Notes under the pieces: generated by a model
Databases searched by the model: none
The model's input: only the letters and a program-made list of their open reading frames with translations
Told to the model about the DNA's origin: nothing
Shown here: one piece after another, positions 39,684 to 51,600 of the stretch
Layout: each line of letters opens with the position of its first letter
Numbering within the stretch: position 1 is the stretch's first letter
Assembly: GCF_000003815.2 (NCBI RefSeq)
Contig: NC_049979.1
Location: 16,863,933-16,927,932, forward strand
Direction of reading: 5' to 3'
Origin: Branchiostoma floridae
Lineage: Eukaryota > Chordata > Leptocardii > Amphioxiformes > Branchiostomatidae
DNA length: 64,000 nt
Position numbers and translations under genes: made by a program

Positions 39684-42600
39684 GAGCTTCCACTTCGTTT
39701 CTTCATTTTTCTGTGGCACTAACGACGCTACATCGTGACTATACATAGGAAACCTCTTGTCAGATCGCTTCCACCCTTTCCCGACATTCAGGCGCTCGAA
39801 ACACGGATGATTTCCCAATAACAACTCTTCTCACTCGCAATTTTCCTGTTCCTACTACGTGTATGCTGTCGCCCTGTATGTTCAATGTCTTCGTCTTATT
39901 TTCCGCCATCAGTTGATCCCGCTTCCATATTGGCTCTACTCTGATCTTTCATATCTAATATCTTACTGTCACATTCTGTTTCCTTTTCGTCTTGCCGTGG
40001 TATTTCTCGCAACACATATGCATATAGTTTATCGAAACGTTGTTTTCGTGACAAGCCTAACTATTTATTTTAAATTGTTATCCATTTCTGAAAGGAGTTA
40101 AAGGAAGACCAATACTGTTACCATTTTCCTTTCTTTTTAGTTTCCTATTCAAACTGACGGCAGTGAGTCACACATGGTATTTTGTAGTTTCGTGTTTGAG
40201 TTTTCCTGCGACGGAACTATTTGTGTCATCTGTCAACATCTTTTGCCAAAATGTTTTAACAAACATTATTGCGTGTTTTTTTTTAAATCTTTATCTAGAC
40301 GGCAAGTAGAAAAAAATAACTTCTCTTAAAAACAGACGATATATAAAAGTTTCGACTTCTCATCACCCGTCACTCATTTTAAAGGTAAGCAGTTCAAAGC
40401 GGTTCACATTCATGTGATTCGACAGGTTTCTTTTTTTCTTCATTTTTCCTTTTTTCTGGCTTTCAGATTGTAAACATTACGTTGTATTTTCCTGTTCCAA
40501 GTCCATATCTTCTCCACACAGCGCAAGCTCTTTCCGCCCAACCCTGCCCAATCTACCCTATCTCCGTACAACATTTCCCTTTCCTTCCTCTGATGCCAAT
40601 CGGACTTTCCGGCCTATTTTTTCCACCGATAATTCTACTTGCGTGTGGAGGCTTACCAACGTGTCAACTTCTTTTCTCTGTCAAATTAACATTTATTAGT
40701 GCGAAGGACAAATTTATTGTTGTCCACATTTTTGTGTAAGCCCTACATAGCCCAAGGGCAGGTGACAGAATGAAATTCTCATCGGAAGCCAATAGAATCA
40801 GCGCCTCCATTAGTGAGATTAGCAGTGGACTTGCCTTTATAATACAAGCACATGGTGACAAGATACCAACTCTATGCGTAATGAACAGGAGAAAATAAAC
40901 GCCTGTCATTGACTTGACTTCAGAAAAAGCTATTACAGATGCAAGGCTTGAAGTATGAACGAAGTTGATGGCAGAGCTACATATTCTCAAATCTAAGTCT
41001 CCACTAATAACACAGAAGCGGTGGTACATCCCCCCATTGACTGGGGATAGCCAACAAAAGTTTTCTTTGTAAACGAATCTATGTGACGACTCCCGTTAGA
41101 TGTTGTAACCTTGACTTTTCAGTCCTTGATAAGTTGATTCTTTTTAGAGTGAAAATCGAATTGTATCAAGTGGATATTGGTGAAAAGTCGCAAGTACTGC
41201 TATTTCTCTTAAGCAGTTATTGCTATACTTTCCACCCGTTGTTGGGTTATTTACCAGAAACAGTGCATCGTTGATAGACAAAAGAGGTAAAACATATATT
41301 ATGTACGATACAGATGATGTGGTATGTTGCCGAGGCCCTTGGTTGTCTCAAATACCCATCCGTTTTAAACTGTAGCTCTTGTGGTGAATGTTATATTCGT
41401 TGATATAAATTGTCTTAAATCACCGAGCAAAGGTTTTTTTCATTATTTGGGCATTTGTGATTTTTCCAGCGCACTGAATCCTGTATATAGCTATAGTCCA
41501 CAGCGAACCCACAAACTTCTTTTCTCTTTGGTTGACGCCCTATTGCGTTTATTCATCCCCGGACTAGTTAGCCTATCGGACTAGTGTCTATCCGTTTTCA
41601 GCTTGGACCTGCTTCCCCAAGGTCGCTACCTCGCGACACAAGCGGACACAAGTTAAGGACAGATGCTTACTACATTTTGCCCTCAACACTGACATGTAAA
41701 ACTTCCTTTCTGACAGATGCAAAAATAAGAAAAGAGTGAAAGCCCATTGATATATAGTCATAACATGCAGTGTTGCTACTCCCTTTTGATACTAGCATTT
41801 TCAATTATTCACATTCGATTGATACCCGGTGTGTTTTTCGTTCGTAATTCAAGTACTCCTCGTCCTTGTATTATCCCTGGATAATGTATAATTATCCACG
41901 TGTGTACATTTAGAGTCCATTCGATCATCGTCCTGGTATCTCAGTAAGTGTATCTGTTGAAGCTGTGGATCCGTGCTTGGCTTTAGTGTATCTGGTGCGT
42001 AATCCGGGAGAAAATCCCCGAAAAGACTCCGCCATGCCCGGCACACAGGTACCACATACTCTCCCGGGGATCCTGTTACCGGGACTTTGCGTGTGTTGAT
42101 TGATGGAAATTTCAGGTATTCAGTGAATTTGCACGTCTCAAAAAGATTGGCTGGAGTTTGTGCTAACGATAGGGCCACTGGAAACCAGTAGCGGACATGG
42201 ATCATACAACAGCACTGTATAAAACATCCTTTGCATTTCTCCGAAAGGGTGGTAAAATGGTTATTCAATTGCTAGCTTGTAATTGGATGCAAATGTTGAA
42301 AAAAAGGAGTCCGCATAACTTGAGATTTTGGGTAGTCCGTCGCCGTCTTGACAGGCAGTCGTGAGTAGTCGGTTGGAAAGGGAAGAATCAGCAACTCGGT
42401 GATGTGCGAAGGTGCGTGATCACAATAGAGAAACGCTCATCAAACGACACAACACTCCATAGTTTTTTTTTAATGGTGCTCTTTCATACTTTTCCTTTGG
42501 TAATCTTTTAAACTTATAAGTTTATTACTCAGGTGGTGAAATAGCCTTACCAGGTCGCTATAAAAAAACAGTAGAAATTGGCCAAGTATACACGCGCCTG

Positions 42601-45600
42601 ACCAGAAGAGTTAGCTGGCGAGGAGTGCGGCCTGCGTCCTACATTCTTCTGGCGTGTTTCTGTCTATTTGGCCAATTTCTACTGTTTTTCCAGTGACCTG
42701 TGGGGACTGGAAGAGGCTAAAATAAGGATATTCCTAGTCTGACTTATGAAAAGTGTGCTCTTAGTCCGACGCACGAAGAGTACGCCCACTTGAGTAAGAA
42801 GATTTTTTTTTGTAGAGCCATGGGTGATGTGAACGGTCTTCGGTATAGAGACAAATGAGTGTCGGAAAGGGGTAAGACCCTTACTCACTCATTGTGAGAC
42901 TTTCTCTCACTGATGGCATTACAAGTACAGAAAGGCAAATAAAGAAGACCCTCGATGATCATTTCACATTACTGTTAGTGCCAAACTAATCTTGAAATCG
43001 AAGCGGGTTGTAGTTAGACCTACTTCCATACGGCGGACTTGTTTAGACATCTACAGGCATCAGGCAATATGATCAGGGTGTTTTCAGCCAAGCATCTTCA
43101 GGAGGAAGACCTCTGTGGTCAGGACAACAACCAAGACCAGACTGGACCCGAGCAAAACGAGACATCGGGCCAGCCGCGCGGAAGTTGCGGTCTTCCTCCA
43201 GAGTCTAGAGGTCTTCCACTCTAGACCTGCACGGGGATTCAGAGCTAGGGTTTCTACCCATTGCTGTTTGCTATGGGCGTGTGTGGTCAGACCCAGGCCG
43301 AGAGGACGGGAAACTCTTCGGACTGAAGATTGCACTCCGCATCGCCGGTATCGGTCCTTAGTATTGTCTTGAACCACTCCTTACCACATTGTGGTACCTA
43401 GAGCGCGAAAAGGGTCCTGAGGCATAGACATTCGCCATATCCAGACTCTGGTTCAGCCCTGTCCATCTTATACATCACTGTCCACCCTGCACTACAGTCC
43501 ATCCATCTCATCATCTACAGGACTCACTGCCCTGACATTTAGGTCATTCACACTCACACATTGGATATTGAATTGCTTATATCATACATAACATTGCGAT
43601 GTGATTTTTGCTGACGTTACTCGTAGCAACTAACAGTCAATGACACAGAATCCCTTGGCACGTATGTGGAAAGAGCTGTAAGCAAATTCTCGGTCTATTT
43701 TTATCCGACACAGTTTTGTGCTCATTAGATTACTAGTATGTTGTCGAGGTCATTTCAAGTCTTCATCGTCGCAGACAGGACCATGTCTTCTCTCCACGAT
43801 AAAAAAAGAAAATGCCTGGGCTTGGCACACTGCAAATATTTTACTATTTGGTTTAGTTCCATTCTGTTTTGTAATCATTCGTAACATAGGTGTACTGGAG
43901 TGTGGTGTCATCATGAATAAAGTCAGCGTTCATCATTTTCAGCGCTCTTGTGGTTTCCTATTATTCTTTTGAAACATTGTAACAGCTTCCTTGTAACTGC
44001 ACTCTGATGGCCTTTTTGTTAAGTGGAAAGGCCGGACAGAAGATCCATGGTGTGTTGGCAGTTTTATATAGCCGGTGTTGTCGCCTTGGCACGCATCTCT
44101 GTCATCAGGAGAAGGAAGTGGCCGGGGACAGTGATGGATGCGTTGTTGACAGGTCTTTTTCTCTCCGTGCCCTGATCCCGCGGATCGGGCCCAACGTTTC
44201 CCATTCATCCTTCTCTGATAGACGGTCAGTAGGGTTAGATATATCACCTGTTCGGTGCACTGTTCTCTGTACCGTCAGTAGGGTTAGAGAGATCACCTGC
44301 TCGGTGCACTGTTCTCTGTACCGTCAGTAGGGTTAGAGAGATCACCTGCTCGGTGTACTGTTCTCTGTACCATCAGTAGGGTTAGATATATCACCTGTTC
44401 GGTGTGCTGTTCTCTGTACCGTCAGTAGGGTTAGAGAGATCACCTGTTCGGTGTGCTGCTCTCTGCACCGTCACCAGGGTTTGAGAGATCACCTGCTCGG
44501 TGTGCTGTTCTCTGTACCGTCAGCAGGGTTAGAGAGATCACCTGTTCGGTGTGCTGTTCTCTGTACCGTCAGCAGGGTTAGAGAGATCACCTGCTCGGTG
44601 TGCTGTTCTCTGCACCGTCAGTAGGGTTAAAGATCAGGCTGCTCGGTGTGCTGTTCTCTGTACCGTCAGCAGGGTTAGAGGGATGGCCGGTTGGGTGTGC
44701 TGTTCTTTGTACCGTCAGTAGGGTTAGATATATCACCTGTTAGGTGTGCTGTTCTTTATACCGTCAGCAGGGTTAGAGATCACCTGCTCGATGTGCTGTT
44801 CTCTGTACCGTCAGCAGGTTTAGAGAGATCACCTGCTCGGTGTGCTGTTCTCTGTACCGTCAGCAGATTTGGAGAGATCACCTGTTGGGTGTGCTGTTCT
44901 CTGTACCATCAGTAGGATTAGAGAGATCACCTGTTGGGTGTGCTGTTCTCTGTACCATCAGTAGGGTTAGAGAGATCACCTGTTCGGTGTGCTATTCTCT
45001 GTACCGTCAGTAGGGCTAGAGAGATCACCTGTTGGGTGTGCTGTTCTCTGTGTGCTGAGTCTGTACTGTCAGCAGTACCCCGAGGCGCGGGCCTACTGCT
45101 GTCTGTCCACGGGAGCTGTGAGTGGAAGTGACTTTTCTTGGGAGAGGAATGAAAACAAGGCGGAGATGGATACAGCTCATTTTTTCCCACAGCTTCATGA
45201 TTCTTCATCAGTCTTTGGCACTAGAAAGGCATATAACCCACTTTCTGAGACATAGAAGTAAAATTAATGTGATTCGGTGTCTTTCACCTACTGTAGTAGC
45301 TTCTTTGAAATTGACATCTGTATTTTATCAATAATTTCTCAGATGTTACGATGGCCTAACCACACGTGTCCGTGATGATTACCTTCTTCCATCTTCATGG
45401 CCAGGCGTGTTTATACAGACGAGATGTAGATGCAGAGGTTCAAGTCTAAATATTTTCTTAATCTTACGAAATCGTCTTAGTAGCCTGGTTTCCAAGAAGC
45501 TCAGGTGGAGTAAATTGTGTCTGCAGCTCTCCCCTCACCTTTCACCGGCTCAGTATCACGTATGCAAGGATTGTTCACAGATGCTTCAACATGAAAACCT

Positions 45601-48600
45601 CCTAAATCTTCAGACTCTTGAAATTGCAAGTGAGAAACTTGGGGAAAATATGTTATTTTTTGCCAATGCCTATCTTATTTTGGACTTGTGACCTGCATCG
45701 TTGTGCCATTGTTTTGTGCATATTTATCACTGCCAATAAGATACGCCGCTATGTATAGCCAGGTCGTGATGGCGAGAAGGCGATCAACAGTCGCGACACT
45801 GACAAATGAGAGAACATATCAGTCCAAGGCCCTGCCACGCGGCTCATATTTCCCCTCCCCTGCAGCTCTACACCCACATCATTCTCACTCAGATCAACGC
45901 CTGGAGGGCTCGGGTTTCGCGCATGCTCAAACTAGCCTCACAAGAACCATACTCCCAACGAGAACTTTCAAGAAACAGCTTCTGGACAATGTCTTAGACT
46001 TTGCATTGCCTCTTGAGAAGTGAGAACGATTCCGGGATCACTTTTACTGGCCTCTTGGCGACCGTACCCCTTTCTGAAGTTTCTCAAGTTAGACTGTCAA
46101 CTGCGGATCTCACCTACATCCGTTTGGCTTTTAATTTCATTGAAGGGGAATTACTCCAAATCTGATGGAAAGAAATTTATAATCGACGATCAATTGCGCT
46201 GAGGTTAGGATGAAGCCCAGGGTCTCCTGGCCTGGGGACGTCGAGAATTAGACGTGAACCTAGGGTCCACATATCTTCTCGATACCACTTTTGTTGGTTG
46301 TGCAGGAATTCGTCGTTATCGGCCGATGATATGACGTTCATTCCCATTATCGTTACCAGCCGATCACGACCCGAACATACGTGCTGTACTACAAGCGCCA
46401 ACAGCCGTCATGGAATTACCCTATGGGTCCCAGTCAGTGCCAAAGTCATTTCTAAACATATCACGATCACAGTTTAACGCTGTGTTTTAATATCATCATT
46501 ATGAGGACATGTTTTGGATGACTCCTAGATCCTGTTCCTCTTTCTTTCACCGGCACCTCCCTTACCCATCTTCCAGTGACCCTCTAGAGTGGCACCCGGC
46601 CTATGGACCCCCATCTCAGTACGTGATAAGTGTTGTGTCCCTCAATATCACCTACAAGCCGGTCCTTATTGACCGTGTAGAACTGATCCGATGTTTTTGT
46701 CACTGGTCCAGTTCCTCCACAGACTGCTACATCTGTTACAGATGCTGCGGCTAGGACACATGCTTCTCTTTCCTGACTGGAGTGAAGACATGTTTAGTTC
46801 TATATGAGGAGCAGAGATGGCGAGCTATCGTGTTACAGTTTAGCATTCTCGCACCGTTTGAGTGAAAATTCTCACTTTGGAATTGACCGATGTTAATCGA
46901 AAACACATAAAATGGCGCCAGGAGAACTCAGACACGGCTGCGACTTTGACTTTGGTGACGCCTGTCCGCGCACGGCTGAAACAAAAGCCTCCAAGTGGGG
47001 GCGGGGAATGTTTCTGTAAAATATTGCTTTGCCAGGAAAGTGGCCACTTTGAACCTCCTACACAGTTTGGTGCGACCCCTCCACACGATGCTGGGTAATG
47101 AAGGGTGTGTTGTTTTAACCTAATCATAATTTTAACCTGCGTTGGTACTTGACTAGAGTTGTTGATCATCCATTTGGTTTTAAAAACAGTGAAAACAAAA
47201 TTATGAACGAGTGCCGTACGCCAAACTGATGGTTGGGAACTAAAGACCGAAACCATTTTCTATGTCGAAAACAACTTGGTTGCTGATGATACAGATGACA
47301 CCTCCATACTGAGTTCCTCGCCGTGACTTTATTAACTTTTGCTGAGCCCCTCCCTCCTCTCCCCACTTTAGCAGCACTTATCTGTATCGGCCCGATCGGA
47401 AGTTAAGGCTACTGGTGGTACTGTTCAATGTCATACCCCTCAGGACCATTGCTGCATATGTTCGTAAAGTCTAATGGCAATGCGACAACTGGCAGCAAAG
47501 CAAAGCTTTTGGCGCACGCTCAATGCTTTACGTCAGCTTTCTCCAACTGCTGTAGTTTAACGGTTACTGAGGATCTGTAGAACCAAGCCAGTAGTGTCAT
47601 TGGCACCCAGCAGTCTCTAATCCAAGCCTTTTTTCGTCAACTTTAAACGGTCTCGATATGCCAAGGAAGGCTTAGCGGCTTTGAAGCAGGCTTATCCCCG
47701 GGATTATGTCAGGGATTATCCCGACCGTCGGGACTAATTTTCGCCCAGCAGATGGCAGTCAGCGCGCGCCCTTCAGCCTGCCCTCCGTACTTGTGGGTCC
47801 GACGGAAAGACGACCTACGAACCACCTCCGTCTTCTGACGGGTAAATTGCCGGTTAGCTGGGAATTTTTCGTCTTGACCCGGTCATGGGGTCAGCTGAAG
47901 GTCTGGTGTGCAGGAGGGGCGATCACTCAGGCGGGAGGCACTTGACCGTCAGTGGCTCAGCGATGTGTCAACATGCCGATCGAGTCGCCTCGAGCGCCGC
48001 CGGAAATGGAGATATGTACCGCTGTTTGTGCGCCTCCCGTTCACGGCTGCGGGGCGTGAGAAGGCAGCTCGGCGCCTTTGGTGCGAGGGGGCCTGCTTTC
48101 CGTTACCCTGACAGTCCCTGGTCCTGTCACAGATATGATTTTAGATTGGTCAGATTAATAACATGTTTCCCAGGCTCCGTTAGCGACTGCGTGAGGAGAA
48201 GTTTATATCCTATCCTTCTCGAGCCGTGAAGTGGTCGGCGGGCCTGAAGGCATGTGACAATCCCGGAGAAACCGTTTATCCTTATCGGTCCGTTTTAGTG
48301 CTGAGCTAGGAGTTTGACTCGAAGAATGTCATACGCAAACATATCTAAATGATAACCGTAAACCATGCTGGATTTTTTAAAAGAGAATTCCAGTATCGAT
48401 GCCAGTTGTGGCATACACGAACTGCACAGTAACGGATCAACAGGTCTGATGTCAGCTCTATAATCTGTCTGCATGGACGTCCCTGGGAACAGTCCTGGTT
48501 TCACACCAGTACTGCCAGCCTGGGTCATCAGAAGGACGCGAACTGTTCTTCTACCCAAAAGGCAGCAGTAGAGGCGCTGGGATTCCAGCTTTATGTTCGC

Positions 48601-51600
48601 AGTATTTCTGTCATCAGTTTACAAGCAGCCAACGAGCCCCTCCCAGCATTGGGTACATGTTTGGAGCGGTGTTCTAATGGCGTTGTCCTCCGGTTGCTCA
48701 ATTTCGCTTCTTCCATCCCCTAAGATAACGTTCACACATTCCCCTATCCTGCTGACCCTCTGAAATGTTTCCTACAGCTTACGACAGGAGATCTTTGGAT
48801 CTTCATCTTCGAAATTTCAAAACTATTGCGTTAGGGAAGTAATCCTGGTCTATGGTGTCAATGTTAAAACATTTGATCCAGGGAGACATTAGAGACTGTT
48901 TTCGACGTCTTTCATTTCTGTAGTAGTGTAGTCTTTAAAATGAAACAAGAAAGGCCTCGAGGGATCCTCCACACACTTCTGTTCAGTCAACCACAAAGCC
49001 GTGGTTTCTTCTCCTATCGTTCTAACCCACCCCTATGCGGTACCTTGGCACCTGTCCATTTTGCCGAGCTCACGTTCAGACCAGGACGGAAAGCAGACGA
49101 CTCAGCCCTGTCAGTCCCCGGTCCCTGGGAAAGGAGTCGGTGCTGTACTGAGGTGTCCTTGCTGGCTCCCATGGAGCTGTTCGCCTGGGAAACGGCGTTT
49201 TCTCCGGAGTTTTGACAGTCAAGAGCTAACGGAGCGGAGAAGGTACGTCGTCAGGCCGACCTTCCATCATGCTTCCCCCGTCATCGTCCTGCCCTGGCTT
49301 GTTATTGTAGCGGACAGGGGAGCGATGCTTCGTAATGGCCGCCTGTTTCATGGAGACGGCTTGTGTATCAGCCGACTTACAACACCTGCATCTGACTAAC
49401 TCTGTACCAGACCACCTCCGGGACGCCATAGCCTGTGTTTGAAGTCGTCTGTATTTGGACATGAATGTCTGTATTCCGTGGCACTGCTAGGACACACCCA
49501 AGTCACTCCAGACGACCTGCAGCCAGGCTTAGCCAGCTGTCGCCGGGGTTCGCTTTGAAGCGGCCGGGAGGTGCGGGGGAACACCTGCAGACCCTGACTC
49601 GCTCCACGCAAACCCGTTAGGGGTCGTCAGTATTATTTGAGGTTCCAGTGAATATCCGGAGTTGATTAAAATGGCTTTGATATCATAGAGGAAGCTAACA
49701 AAATAAGACAGTTTGGCATTTGCAGACGCATTGATCTGCTACAGGACAAGTTGAAGTTACAACAATTGTTTAATCGTAGAACTGTGTTCTCCGTCGTGGC
49801 ACATGGTCACAACTGATGGTTCTGTATTTCTTCTTCGTCACCGCTACCCTATAAACATTCATGGGGGTAAATTTCCGTACAGCTTCCTTCCCTCACAAAT
49901 CATATTTTATGCATGGCGAGGAACATGGCCATAAGCGGCCAGGTTTCTCCTATTTAAGAACACACAGCGAGAGTTTCAGAGTAAAGACAACAGCGTTTTA
50001 ACCACAACCATAACAGGAAGGTTTACCGTGGGCTATGGGAGGGGGGCTTGGTGGGTGGGCCGGCGGTAGTAACGTTTTAGTGCGCGGTGTAGCAGGTGAC
50101 TCTGGTCCTCTCCATCATAACAAGTCATAACAGTAACCATACGCATCGACTGACAATTATCACGTGCAGGAGTTTCTCCTTCTCTGATACATGTACCTAC
50201 AGTGACAGTGATCAGTCTATCTAGTCACCACAGTGCTCAACATCTTGTAATTAAGCAAGAAATGTACTAGTAACTCTGTTCTAATGCACCTGTCCTCTCC
50301 CCCAGACCCGATGATGTGGAGCCCCGAGCACGTGCGCCAGTGGCTCCACTGGGCCATCAAGGAGTACAACCTCCAGGGCGTGGAGCCGGCCCGGTTCGAC
50401 ATGGACGGGAAGGAGCTGTGCAGGCTGCAGAGGGACGACTTCGTCAGGCTGACCAACGTGCATAACGGAGACGTGCTCTTCGCACACCTGCTCTTCCTCA
50501 GGCAGAGTAAGTAGAGAGGGATACTCACTTAGGTTTGTGGGATGAGACGTCGTAGACCGACCACAACTTTGGGCTTTAGAGCCTGTATTAGCTATGTTAC
50601 TTATGATGTCCAAGTGTGGCGGGATGTTTGACATATAGAAGAAAAAAGAAAAGAAGCGAAATAGTTTTACCCCGAAACAACATTTATTTTACGGGTTACT
50701 TTCTCAGTATGAAACATTATGTGGTTGCTTGATGAAGTACCAACTCCTTTCCTTTACTTCACCCACTACAGCACCTCTCCCCAACCTGACGTCAGACGAT
50801 GTGGACAAGGCCCTGGCCGCTTCACCACGCTTCCAGCAGACTGGTAAGTCTTCATACCAATTTACGTTACTGTATTGTTTTGTGTGATTTTACCCGCTTA
50901 TACGATTAACTACACGGTCAGTAGGATCAGCCAGGTGTAGAGACATCTCCTCAGGGCGTGTTTCTTTGATGATGTAACAATTCGCTTGACCTCTTATAAA
51001 CTTTTGTATCTCATCTGTGTATATGTTAATGAGTTCAAACGTAGCCTGGAGCAAAATCACACATGTCATTAGTCGTCACCAATATTGCATATGTGTTGTG
51101 TTCAAATTGTTGCATTTGTGAGCCACCACCCTATGACGAGCCGACCGAATATTACTTGTAGCAGATAGCACAGTGTTGTAAATAATCGTAACTGTCACAT
51201 ATTAAACATTTAGACGTTGTTAAGTTGAGATCGTCGTGTGATTAGGGACGGCAGTACTTCAGGTACTTTGTTTGAGTGGAAAAGGTCGAACCGAGGTCAG
51301 AAGTGCATGCTAGTCACCGGCACATCTAATCATGAAATGAACGCAGAGTACAAATTCGTTACGGTCTAACAACCATAACAACGTTCATAAAGATCATAAA
51401 GACCACAAATGTAGGTGGAATTTCGAACATACGGTGATAATACTTATTTTGCATATAGGCTAGCAGCGCCGTCTAGCGAAAACATGCTCAAATTCCAAGA
51501 CCAGATAGCGACAGCTGGCTGGATGATCGTTTAGCACCTGAGGTTGTCCAGCAAAACAACTTCTGTCAGTCAGTTGACTATGTGCCAAAATTTCCACGTG

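Larger units (their letters stand above)
37910..50305 (+). other. ERG intron 2 (12.4 kb)
   Basis: GTGAGA...CCCCAG. It contains a GA microsatellite, a palindromic element at 42551-42700, the 17-unit minisatellite at 44225-45051, a consensus CTCF-type site at 47745, and a GC-rich stretch around 47,700-48,200. I see no coding exon. Confidence 0.8.

Noticed and set aside
41849-42268. 139-codon minus-strand frame containing YQDDD, reminiscent of the reverse transcriptase YxDD box
   Set aside because: No other reverse transcriptase motif before or after it; the match is too short to support a retroelement.
44225-45051. Telomere-like AGGGTTAG in every minisatellite unit, and CRISPR-like regularity
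   Set aside because: Only one telomere-like motif per 49 bp, and the units are contiguous with no variable spacers; it is an ordinary minisatellite in an animal intron.
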